Source: Saccoglossus kowalevskii
Lineage: Eukaryota > Hemichordata > Enteropneusta > Harrimaniidae
Length of the DNA: 26,754 bases
Reading direction: 5' to 3'
NCBI RefSeq assembly: GCF_000003605.2
Contig: NW_003145285.1
Span: forward strand, 6,439 to 33,192
The position numbers and the translations under genes were made by a program. Numbering within the stretch: the stretch's first letter is position 1; each line of letters begins with the position of its first letter. Below are positions 1 to 12,800 of the stretch, one piece after another. Under the pieces are notes generated by a model that was not told where the DNA came from, did not search any database, and worked only from the letters and a program-made list of their open reading frames with translations.

Positions 1-637
1 AAGTCGACAGCGGAGCTAAACAGTATTATTACAGTAAATAAAACATAAATTGTATAATGATGAGAATGCTAAGTTGTTGTCATATAACAGGATTACTTAA
101 TTCAAAAAATGGATTGGTATTAATGAATGGCACACTTTCCACCACACCCAAAGTGCCTTTTAGTGACATTTAGTGTGAAATATCATTAGCTGATATGGTA
201 TAGTAAACATTACAATATTCAAGTTATTAATATCATCATTTTATATGCATTCAAAGAGTATGCAGTGAGAAAAAAAACTAATCATACAACGATATGCTTT
301 TATTACAGCAATACAAGAATTTTGGACTGAAATTCTTAGAATGACACAATAATATTTTCTGGAAGTTTATATTGAAAAGATAGAGATAGAAGGGTAATAT
401 TTTTGCTGATTCTCAATAGCAGTTGATGACTCTAACAGCAAATCTGACCCCTGACACACATCATACTTTATTAGCATACAGTAGAATATGAATTTTAAAC
501 TTTGATCCATAAAACGACAATTTCTCTGTCTTTTGACACTTGGAATTGGTCATGCGATCAAAAGGTTATCCCCTGATATCACATATTCATAAGGTGGCCA
601 ATACATGTCTCATCAAGGGCTGGTATTATACACTTAC
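1..637. other. Non-coding stretch at the left end
   Basis: AT-rich sequence with no recognisable exon, RNA gene or repeat. It is presumably intron of the same gene or the region before its next 3' exon. Confidence 0.5.
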
Positions 638-683
638 CTACAGTTAATACAGACCATGATGACGCTCGTATCAATCAGCTCTA
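638..683 (-). CDS. Possible exon 37 (uncertain)
   Basis: A 46-bp open segment encoding VELIDTSVIMVCINC in the frame set by exon 36. The acceptor context is ttcttag and the donor is GTAAGT. It could be the A-B strands of an eleventh FN3, but it lacks the B-strand Trp and is too short to judge. If wrong, the next exon is outside the window. Confidence 0.35.
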
Positions 684-707
684 CTAAGAATTGATATTGT
701 AACCTAC

Positions 708-831
708 CTGGTTGTGGTTTTGGTAAAATAACATCGATAGCCTGGGATGGTGCTTCATCATATTCCTCATTCTTGTCATCTTTACTTATAGTACTGCTAC
801 TATCTCTCCAATTTGCTTCCTTACTTTCAAT
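708..831 (-). CDS. Exon 36 (acidic/Ser-rich segment after FN3-10)
   Basis: Residues 2041-2081: IESKEANWRDSSSTISKDDK, NEEYDEAPSQAIDVILPKPQ, ending P. The first part is a polar linker; AIDVILPKPQP looks like the last FN3 strand plus the proline-rich start of another domain, so more FN3s probably follow. Acceptor tcctgtag, donor GTAGGT; ends in phase 1. Confidence 0.82.
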
Positions 832-3800
832 CTACAGGACACAAGACAAGCATTTACTAAGGCAGTGATACCATAAATGCATTTTTTGCAGCATGTACTT
901 TAAGATAGTAATATGGAAACCCAATATTCTGTTCTGGGTTGGCTTTTCAGAAAATTATCACACAAAAACCCATTGGTGGAGCGTATGGAAGTCAAAGTGT
1001 TAAAAATAAAAACATAAATTAAATTAAAATCTAAAATTATATTATAATTAAATGTCTAGATTTGTTAGCAGCTTTAAAACATAATTTTAGTACAAGTATT
1101 CTTACTGCTGCACAATGTTAGAGAGTATGATCTCAATGTTACACAAGATATGTTATAGCGCCCTCTTGAGGGAACTTTTGATATTTGCATTAAAAGTTCC
1201 CGGATCTGTCATGGTTGCTAGTCATATTGTGTTGACATCTCTGTTTATTTACTGTTGTCAAATCTTACATAATTCTCTCCATGATGCCAAATCCAGCACC
1301 TCCAACACACAGCAAAAATCTTGATTGAAAATGAAGATTGAAATCAATAATAGAAAGGATTGTCTACATGTTACTCACCTTTTTTCTTCTGTTCCTCTCA
1401 TTTTCAGTTGTTGTTAAAGCTACTAGCACAATGGTATATTTTTTATCACATCTACAGTTTGTCAATGTACAGTTCTGTGCTGCTGGTCCCAATCTGGTAT
1501 GTGTTCTACCATTCACATCTAATCTATAACCGACTAAATTGCGTTTTATACAACTACTGCAACCAGACATGTCTATAAAGAGGAAAAGATTTAACATCTG
1601 ATGTTTCAATAAAAATTTATCTTTTAATATTGGAATATCTACTTGTTATAGCTGATTACAGTTAGAATAGTTGCTGCTCAAATCATACAATGTATACTAT
1701 CATTCGTCCTGCAAATAAAAATGAAACATTAAACATTTCGATAACATTTTAGCTTTTAATATTGGAATATCTACTTGTTATAGTCGATTACTGTTATATT
1801 ATCATTCATCCTGCAAATAAAAATGCTATATCTGCATGGCACTAAATGTTCAGTACTTACCTTTGTTTTGCATTGCTGTAAATAACACTGGTTTTTCCCA
1901 ATATAATGTAATATGGTTAGAACTGTACCCAGTCAAAAATAATTCAGGTGGGTTTACAGGAGCTTTCGTCCTAACTATAATCACATCAGAAGCAACCTGT
2001 GCATTACGATAATCACTATCACTATTCTTTTGTTCCTCAAGTGTCATTTTTACCAAGATGTGCGCTTCAACTAAAATCTTGTAATTTCTTCCCGGCATCA
2101 GTGAAGTAATCTCAGCCATTGTATCCTCTGGATGTACGGTCAAACTTCCACGACTGTTACCGTTCCTTGGCGTTTTACTCCGACTTTCCTCAGACCACCT
2201 AACCACACAACTTTCTAATTTATTTGTTCCAAGCACCTGAGGTGGTGTCCATTTCACCACAATAGTGTCCATAGCGGATGTGACACATGTTAAATCGGCT
2301 GGAGCATGTGTCCCAGAGGTAATTGCATGCATGCTTGCATATGGAAGCCACGGTGAGTCTTTGGGAACTTTTTCCCAATCTTTTGATAGAGAATGTGATT
2401 TCTTTTTGCGTTTGCTTCTCGATGGCAACTGGTCAAAGTATTCTTGAGTTATTGCAAGTACATGTATTATATATTCAGTGCTTTCTGCAAGGTCTTGTAT
2501 CATTAACGATGTTATATCGGGCAACAGTTCCATGCACTGAGAGTAACCAACTTTTTTGTTTTCACTGGGAAAGACATAAACCCTTAATCCTGTATTAAAA
2601 AAGAGAATCTAGATTTAACATGTTCAGTTTAAGTTACTGTTATAATTATTAAAATTTATTTCACTTTTAAATTCTCATAACCAGTTTGTATTTCTTTGTT
2701 TATCAAAGTATATCTTCTACAGTTTCAAATTAAGAGACAATATTATTTCCAATGTTGATGAAGATGGAATGATCATTCCTTTGTATTTATGAACTTTTTG
2801 TTGTCAACGGCCTGCAATAGTGTCATAAAATAAATATATATATATAATTACTGAAAAAAGTATTAGAAAATACAGTGAGAACTGGTCAAACATTTTGTTA
2901 TCATTTGTTAAATTTCCAATGGAAGTGCATGTACTGTATATAACACACACATTTCCAATGGAAGTGCATGTACTGTATATAACACACACATTTCCAATGG
3001 AAGTGCATGTACTGTATATAACACACACATTTCCAATGGAAGTGCATGTACTGTATATAACACACACATCTCCAATAGCCTCCCAATAGAGGTGCCAAAG
3101 ATTTTATTTTCATCTTAGTGAAATTTTACAAACTCATGCTATAATTTTCTATTAAATTCTTGACAAAAATTAAAGCAAATAAAGAACCCAAATTTCTGAT
3201 CACCCAATTTAGCTGGCTAGGTTGAGAATCCAGCAAAGATTGCATGACTGTAGAAGTGACAATGGTCTATCGTAGCTCAGCTAAAACTAGGATACACCCA
3301 GGATAAAAATATCCCATACTACACTGTGTACTGCAATATGTACATAGCACATTGCTGTTACTGGTTTTCTAATCATACACAAGTTAAGATCTCACCTATA
3401 ACTTCAATTCCATGTTCTACAGGTGAATGCCATGCAATCTGTAGACTATTACACCTACTAGTGATGACTCCAATGTTGGTAGGTGGTTCTGGTGGACACC
3501 CAGTAGTAACACATAACTGCTCTGACTGTGCAGTCAGAATAAATGTACTGTTATCTCTCTCCTCTGACTCTTCTGTAGATAAGAAAACACAGATGTAGGA
3601 GTGAATTTCCAAGCATTAGCAAGTACATAAACCTTAAATAAATTAGGGATGAGCAATATGTAAATCACAAAATAGTTAAAGCTAATTGGATGACTGATTG
3701 CCATTTTAGTAACATATTTCTTATTATATACCGGTAGTCAAATTATATTTTACAAAATGCTATCCTGTTGTCAACCAGCCATGTTAAACAAGAAATAACT

Positions 3801-6800
3801 TGCGAACCATAATAAAGGTTTCCTCAATTCTACATTCATAACACTAAAGCAGAAAACAAATTGGGCAGACAAATAAATTGGGATATATGACTGTTTGTCA
3901 CTTGAGACTGGACATTTTTAATCCTTTTCATATACTGCTGCAATACAATAGTAGGTACGAGTTGAATCTGTCAAAGCTGTCACATCATTAGATTATACAG
4001 TATATTAGAGTGACAATTCTAACCATAATAGTCTTTAACCCATTTTATTAGAAATGTAAAGGAGAAAATGAGTACTGAAAAACATATTTTAAGTGAAAAA
4101 AATTTTATTCAGAAACTGGGCCCGCTACAACACCATTTTGATTAATATTAAAAAAGTTTCTTGTACATTTTATATTATTTGTTTGTGTTTTGTAGGCTGT
4201 ATCTTTTGTTATTGTGACACTTTAATGTGATGTACCTTTCTTGTTGTTTTAGTTGTAAAAAATAATTAAATATAAAACATTAAAATAAAAAAAAAAACCA
4301 TAATAGACAAATGGTGATATAGAGCACTGAAAACAAATTTCATTTATTACTTTACAGTAACAAGATATTGAAGACAATGTACTGCACAAATATACATTGT
4401 TAATAAAATTAATGATATATCACTACAGATTGATATATCACTACAGATTGATATACCACTACAGATTGATATACCACTACTGATTGATATACCACTACAG
4501 ATTGATATATCACTACAGATTGATATATCACTACAGATTGATATGTCACTAAAGATTGATATATCACTACAGATTGAAATATCACTACAGATTGAAATAT
4601 CACTACAAATTGATATATCACTACAAATTGATATATCACTACAGATTGATATATCACTACAGACCTCATATTATACAATTATGAAAAGAACAAGATATTG
4701 AAAACAATCACAAGATAAATGAGTACATGAATTACCTTCTATATATGAACTATATAGCTGAGCTCTTCTGGCTTCCACAATCACTGTGTACTTTGTGGCT
4801 GGCTTTAACCCAGATATAGTGATGTGATCATCTGTGAAAAACAAATGAACACCATTATATGCATGACACATGTCTGCAGTTGTTCTCACTGTTATATTGC
4901 AAAAAGATGGAGAGAGTAAGAAGAAAAGATGAAAGATGTTCTTACTTGTGGTAGACTGGCTTCTTATATCTGTGTCTGGATTGTCACCTGGCCACCACGT
5001 CACCTGATAGTTCTCAGGTGATACATAATGCTTTTTCTTCTTTTCATCTGTAAAACAAATTTAAATGATGATCACCACACACAATGACAAAGCACCAAAC
5101 ATATTTTTAGACTAATACACTCTCAATGCTTGGTATGATCATATATTAATCACAATTCAAAAAAACAATTATAAAAACACAGTAAAATGAGAAGACTGAC
5201 CAGTTGTCCATGCCACAATGGCTGAATGTCCAGTTAAGTTTTCTGACCATACTTTAGATGGTGGCTGGACTAAACCAGTGTAACTAACCATCAACTTCGG
5301 TCCAGGCTTACAAGCTGAGAATTTCTCCATAAGAGGTAATTCTGAAAACAAATATTAAAATTAATCTAATTACGAGAATAATAGTTAATAATAACATTTT
5401 CTGGCCGCAAAGCTAACAATACACAAAATGTAAATAACCTGGATATCTGAATGATTTGGGGTAAAATCAGGAAGACATATGTGAAATAAGCCAGAGATAT
5501 AAAATGAATACCATAGGAGAAGGGAGGTACACTCTGCAAACCATGCCAACACGTTGCATGTTTACCTTCTCCTTTCTGAGGTTTTAGATGTATAACAGCT
5601 GGCTGATGAGGAAACGATGGTGGTTTGAGTAGTATACCTTTCTCATCTTGCACAATTGCAGATGTGTTATCAATACCAGAATCACTTCCACTGAAGATAC
5701 TGCCTTCATGTTCTAATTTTCCAACAGGGTGGTTTGTTAATGCTACAATCTGTAAGGTGGCCACGTCTCCCAGTGTAACACCACTCACTGTGGTACTTAA
5801 CACATCTGGTGCAATTATTGAGCCATACAACTTCCCGTCTTTTACCATCTGGAAGCCCTATATTGCAGGAGAGAGATCAAGTCATTATACAAGGTTAATA
5901 CAAGGATGACGAAAAGTATGTATATATTCTTATACATCTTTCCAATTTAACCACCAAGCAATATAGTTAAAATTGATTGAACTCCCTTGAGTTTTCAAAA
6001 ATGTCTGTCACCTCGGAAAGATCATGTAATCGTCCTGTATTTGGAATTCACATTCCCAAATAAGATAAGATGCAACGACTATGCTGTAACTTATGGTGAC
6101 AGATGTATAATAGAATATGTTTAATTCTATTTAATACAGTGTATCCTTAGATTGTCCAGTTATATAATTTATTTATTTATTATTTCACTTACAGACAAAG
6201 CTGCATCTCCATACTGTTGTGGTATTTCCCATGTGACATCAATACCATGATTATGAAGTCCTTCTAATCTAAGCCTTGGTGACTTTGGAGGAGCTGTACA
6301 CATGACTGGCAGTACATTGGATATAGAACTCAGCACACCACAGTAGACAATACCAGAATATAAATCAGCTTCTTTTTGACCAGTGTATGTCTGTGTGAGT
6401 TTAATAAAGATATCTATTACTATTAATTCAACATATCAATTTGGAAGATGTTTCTAAAAATATTTGTTAAGCATCTTCCACTGAAAGAAAAGGCTGTATC
6501 TGATTGAGTCTGTAACTCCCCTTGGTAGAGTAACACTGCACATCATTGATGAAAACCAATCTAGTTGTTGCACATGTAAGACCCAAATAAGCAGCACAAA
6601 TTTGTGAATATGGCAAACAACTTCCTCTGACAAAGCACACAACTTCCTCTGACAAAGCACACAACTTCCTCTGACAAAATACACAACTTACTCTGACAAA
6701 GTACACAACTTACTCTGACAAAGTACACAACTTACTCTGACAAAGTACACAACTTACTCTGACAAAGTACACAACTTACTCTGACACAACTTACTCTGAC

Positions 6801-9800
6801 AAAGTACACAACTTACTCTGACAAAGCACACAACTTACTCTGACTGTAACATCATAAGATACACCTGGTTGTAAATCTGTTATGTAATACTGATAACTGT
6901 TTCCCCTACAGTCCGACTTCTTCACATCTAATTCACCAACTTCTTTGTTATCTACATATATCCTAGAATCACAATAGATAACTTTTTAGGAATATGTGCA
7001 TCTAATAATATCTGTATTTTACTTTGTGATCCAAAATTGTTTGAAAAATTACAAAAAATCAAGCAAGTATAACTTCAACTGTAGAATACATACCTATATG
7101 CAGCCACTAATTGTGAGTCTGGACCCTTTGGTTTAGGCCAGACTATCAAGGCAGCACAGTTTTTAACAGAGGGAAGACAACTGATACTTGGAGGGTCCAA
7201 TGGCTGAGGACATACGATTGTAACAACGTTGGATGCTTCACTGTTACCGACTGGCAAGTCAGTCACTGATTCCACATACACATGATGACTGGCTCCTATT
7301 TTAAAATAAATAAATAAATATATAAATATAATATTAAAGCAATAATTTTAACTGGTGTCCAATTACACTATCCTGATATTTGGGGAAAACTTGAGTTTTT
7401 CACAGATTGTGTTGTCATGAATTTTAAATAGTAAATTTCACTTTTACCAGCAAATAGAGGGAAATTAAAAACAGTGAATTATTTATGCTTTGAAAGAATG
7501 AGAATATATTTTATATTTTACAATAATTATTGAAACCAGAAAATTATGTGAGAATAATTCGCTGCCACTACAATGAGTGCATTTTGTTTTGTCACACTGG
7601 TAAAATTTCTTCTCATAAAATGGTAGTCCACAAAAACAGGAGATACAGAGTCATATTTTAGTGAATTAATACAGATGCCCCTTTGACTTTATATGACAGC
7701 CTTCCAGTTGATTAATACAAATGTTTTTTCAATAGCTTGTGTATGTGATGTTATCTTCTTACCAATGGCAATATCTTGTATTAATGATGAGGTAGTTTGT
7801 GGAGACAATAGTTCACCCAGTTCTTTAAAATTAAGATACACTTGGTATCCTTTCAGTATCACATCAGGATGTGTGAGGCCAGACTCCCAACTCAAACAGA
7901 CTTGGTGTAGACCGATATTACTGATGCTCAGAATTGGTGGTGATGGCCGACCACCGCTCACACAGATCACTTCTTCAGATTTCACCTCAACTTTTTCATC
8001 GGTTCTCTTCTTACGTGTGAACACACAAGACACATATACTCTGATGAAAAAAATAAAATTTAAATACAAATTTTATTAAACTTTAAATGAGACACCTGAC
8101 ATTGACGGTATCTTATCTACAATGAAAATATACAGCGAACAACAAAAGAAACTGATCAGAAAATCATTCTTGATTCCCTTGAAAAATTGATATATACCAA
8201 AACCAGTGGTTGTTATGACTTTGCCTTCAGCTGTTGGTAATTATAAAAGAGACATAGAACAGATGCACAACAATGTTTACATATTGATAGTGGTCAATTT
8301 TTAGACATTCATTAAGTTGTGAATTTACAGGCCATAAATTCAGCAATTGTTAAAATAAATGTTAAAAGTAATATGGTTATGACCATTGGTAATATGTATC
8401 CATTTAAGCTATATTGCATGTGACATCATTAAAGACCAATCAGAAAACAGATGACGAATAATAGAAAATTTCCCACAATTCTTGCACTCAAAATCTTTAC
8501 TTCATGTTGACTCCAAATCTATATGAATCTCATTGGTTGTGTTCAGGAGCATCTCATTGTTAATATTTAAAATCAAAACAAACATCACTGGAATGGTTTC
8601 TAGGAATATTGCAATGCTGCACGGACGATTGCAAGAAAGATATCTGTTTTCCTGATCAGTTTATTTTGGTGTCCTCTGTAATTGGTTCCTCAAGCTAGAA
8701 ACAAGCATCATCATCATCATCATTGTACTTTTATTTTATTCTCAGATTAACAGTCTACTTAAGATTATAGATCTGGAAGTCCCACCATTCTTACAGGGGG
8801 ATGAAAGGAAAGAAACAGTCATCCAACAGAAATCCATTACTCGAATATATGACTGGTTTTTATACCACCATGCGATAAGGTGCAATTTCAGGTCTGTCTA
8901 ACAGAGTAACTACAGTCTACTGCATTAACATTTGATCAGGAACAATATACGTTATAATCCAAACTTACTTATACTGTGTAGACTCGGCCAATTCAGATAT
9001 TTTCAACTTAGTAGACTCTTTCACTGTCCAACAATGTTGATAACATACCTTGCCCTCTAAAATACCTGTCTCAAAACTAAAAAATAAAGATATTATCATC
9101 TTTCTACCATCACATGTACACCAAGGTTGTAACAATATGGTCAACCATCAATGAGTGGTAAACACAAATGACATCATTTATGTTATTAGCTGAATGTTGA
9201 TTCAAAAAAGCCCTCAATTCTGGGTCTACATTTGAAAGGATCTTGTTATTAAAGCGCGGTAGTCGTCGGGCTGCGGTGCGAGATATATGGGTCTCATATA
9301 CCAAAGATGGCGACTTTTACTGTTGCGCAGATCAACAAGTACAAACTGAGACGTTTCCAAGCTTTAATTGGGTATTTTTTCAGGTGATTGAAAGGCATCG
9401 AAGGAGTCACCGGCGGTAATCAGTGCAAGTCGCGCCCAGGTCAAACCTCATACTTGTGATTTCCATTTGAAGAGTGCATTGGATTGTGGAAAAATCAATG
9501 TTTATCAACACAAATGTTGAACATGCGCAGCGCGACGACTACTGCGCTTTAAGCTTTGGCATTCATAAACAAATCTGACCAAAATTTTTGGATAGGGTTT
9601 TAGTAAATGTAAAGACCTCATCCAAAGTTGAAGGTGGTGTCAGCCAATCAAAGGATCTTGGCTGGGTTGACTTTGATTTGATTTGATTAATCTCTAACCT
9701 TAACAACTGAAAATAAACAAAACGTGAAATGTGATAATGCTCACCTATTGTGACTTTGGACATCACCAAACTTTGTACCAATCACACATACCAGATAATG

Positions 9801-12800
9801 CTGTAGTATATATCTCTTGCTTTGAGATTTCTCACAATTCCACTCTACCTGTATCTCCGGTTTCTTAGCTTCACTCTTACAACAAATTTTTGGCACTGGA
9901 AGCTCCTACATGACAGAAGCATTTAAAAACTATCAAATCTAGTACAAGTTAACATATCATTTTAACTTGAATCATCAGTTAAAAAAGCATATATCCATTC
10001 ACGTGAAGTCAAGCATATGCTGTGAAAAGACCATAACAATTTAACATTGATACTGATATTATGCAGTATTTTTGCTGGTGAAGTAATACTACAATACATG
10101 TACCAATTTTTGTTCCATTCTCCCAAATATGCAAACATAATCTTGTGTTATCTCGCATACACAAATGTAGTTAAAATGTGTGTGATAGTTCAGGGCTAGT
10201 TTATCATACCACAGTCATGTGTTATGAGTACTAACTTTGTTGACTTTATGCTTTTATGCATGTTCAAAAATATGTGAAGAAGGACTTATTCAGAGAGCTA
10301 GTTGTTAATAATATTCTATTTACTTAACAATACCCATACTGTTATCAACCAGCTCTAAGATATATGTGAAGTCAGGTGATAACCTCATAATACAAAACCT
10401 CTGTAGAGTAAATATATTGCAATCTGGAGCAATTAATCGCGAACAATTCCTACAACTAGAGGGCAGTGCTTGCCAAAAATCTCCCCATGAGAAGGCATGT
10501 GCAGAAAAATGTTCCTGAGCATCGAGGGCACACTGCTGACAAATGATTTATTCATCATGAAGCGGGTGCACACAAGTTTAACCATAACGTAAATATGGCT
10601 AAAATATAAAAATAAAAAAAATAACTATATGACATATCACCCGGGATGATGTAATGTAAAAACTATATAACATATATCAGAATATATTGAAGTTATCGGT
10701 ATATGTTGCTAAATCGGAACACCTGCAAGTTTACACTTGTTCAATTTATAATGAGTTCGAAGATAATTTCACTTATTCACCTGAATTTCTTTTTGGGCTT
10801 TAGCAACCACATCAATTTCATTTTCATCTTTTTTCTTTCTTTTCTTCTTTTTCTTTTTCTGCTCTTTTTCCTGCACAGGTCCAACATCCTTTTGTTCATC
10901 AATGTGTTCATCCATAAGTGTGTGCATCACAGCAACACCATGCAATTCACTATCAACATCTTGATTACTAACTTTATCATTATCATGATTACTATCTTTA
11001 TCATTATCGTGATTGCTATCTTTATCATGATCACTTTCACTCGCATTGTTAATATATGTGTCATGCTCATTAATATCATCATGCATTTCATAATTATCAG
11101 AAGTTTCCAGATGCATTTTTTCTTCTTCCTGATCGTGTATCTGTTCTTCTACCAAGACCTCTTCTGTATCAGAGTCAGCAGTCTCTTTACTTCTTTTCAG
11201 ATCATTATTCCCCTCCCCAACCTCCTCCTCCCTTTCCTCCTCTCTTTCTGATTCATCTCCCTTCTCCTCCTCCCCCTCATCTAACTCATTTTGTTTAACT
11301 AGTTCATCTTCATCACTCTCAGAAGAGCTCCCAGATTCTGAAGAACTGGAGTCTGAGCTAGATGCTCTCCACACAGATTGTTCACACTCATTAGATCGTG
11401 CATTACTATCATCATCAGAAGCAGCATTAACATTATGATCATCACTGCACTCGGCATGCTCTTTTACCTGGTTTTCCTGTTGCTCCTCTAAATGAATATT
11501 GGTTTGTGTCAGTATAGTCTCTGTGTGAGTGTAAGACCGGTCAAGATCTAGCTCCATAGTAAGCTGGGTGCTTGGAAGCAGTTCCCTCTCTGCATCTATA
11601 GTAGTGCAAGAACAAGTAAATGACACCAAATACATAGGAGGGTAAATACTAACTCAAATATACAAATGTAAGAAGGTTTAGCATATACTGTAAAACATGT
11701 CTTTTTAGCTAGCATCTCATTTTAGCTAATTTAGCTAACCTGTCACTTCGCTAATTCAAGATGTCACTAATTTAGAATTAAGTATATTCTCGCAATGAGA
11801 TTGTTGGCATTTTAGCTAAATTAAGATTTTGTTAATTCATGTATTGAGTCAAATTTGCTAAAAAGGCATGTACTGGTAACTATTTAAACATGTTTTACAG
11901 TATTAGCAGGCTTTGCAATATGGCTTAATATATTATATTGAAAAAAATCTGGATGTTATTTGAAAAAATGATAAAATCCAAAGTCCATACTTACCAGGAG
12001 GGTGACCAGTCCCTCTAGTAACTGTTATATAACACTGGAGGTCTTCTTCTAATAGACTTCTACCTTGGGGTAGTATGATATGTTGGGTGGTTTGTGGTAG
12101 CAACACTGGAAGTTCATTGGATACTAAACCATTTTCATTACCTGTTAATCAGATTATGTATAAATACATTTGGTTGATCTCAGAAACTACAGTTTATGAC
12201 AAATTATGAAGAAAGAAATTTAAGAATAAATTGTAACTAACATATGTCTTGTTAAGTTTTGTCTACTGTCTTTAATTTATTGTATTCATCGTGCTGGAGT
12301 CACCATCAAAGACAACTTTTCAATGTGTAACAATCACATGACTGTGGTGTACCAATATATCTATGCTGGATTTTTTATTTGTTCTCAACTGGATTTTGAT
12401 GGAACTCTTACAGCAAATTGTTAATACCATAGACTTAGCTGTTTTGTTTTCTGGGTTTAATATTAATGCACCATTTGTAGCAGGAATAATAAAATCATTC
12501 CATGATCTCTCGAAAATACAATCCATAATGTTAAAACCCCCATTGTTTAAGCATTACTTACAAACCCCAGTTGATAAGTTGTGTGGTAAATTGAATTAAT
12601 TACAGATCTAATATTTACAACTATGAAGTCAATTTGCTTCAATATATTTATAATTGTCAACAAAAATTTAGAGAATTCTCTACTGGCTACAATTGATGAT
12701 GGATTACCTTCTTGTTCAGCTATAACACACACTTTATATAGAGTATTTATCTCACATCCTTGGATGACAACTTTACATTTGTTACTTCCTTCATCTGGCA

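Noticed and set aside
2804-3113. Overlapping repetitive open frames on both strands
   Set aside because: They come from the 39-bp array. All frames on both strands are equally open, and nothing links them to flanking exons.
4409-4678. Minus-strand open frame of YQSVVI repeats
   Set aside because: This is translation of the 18-bp AT-rich array inside an intron.
8140-8670. Possible transposon with aaactgatcag inverted ends
   Set aside because: Only about 11 bp match, with no target duplication or further similarity between the ends.
9110-9304. A minus-strand frame containing SRTAARRLPRFNNKI
   Set aside because: It overlaps the left end of the TTAA element, has no frame-compatible splice sites with exons 23 and 24, and shows no known domain.
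10703-11251. A 182-codon plus-strand frame rich in Ile and Phe
   Set aside because: It is the antisense of the acidic exon; its composition is explained by reversing GA-rich codons.
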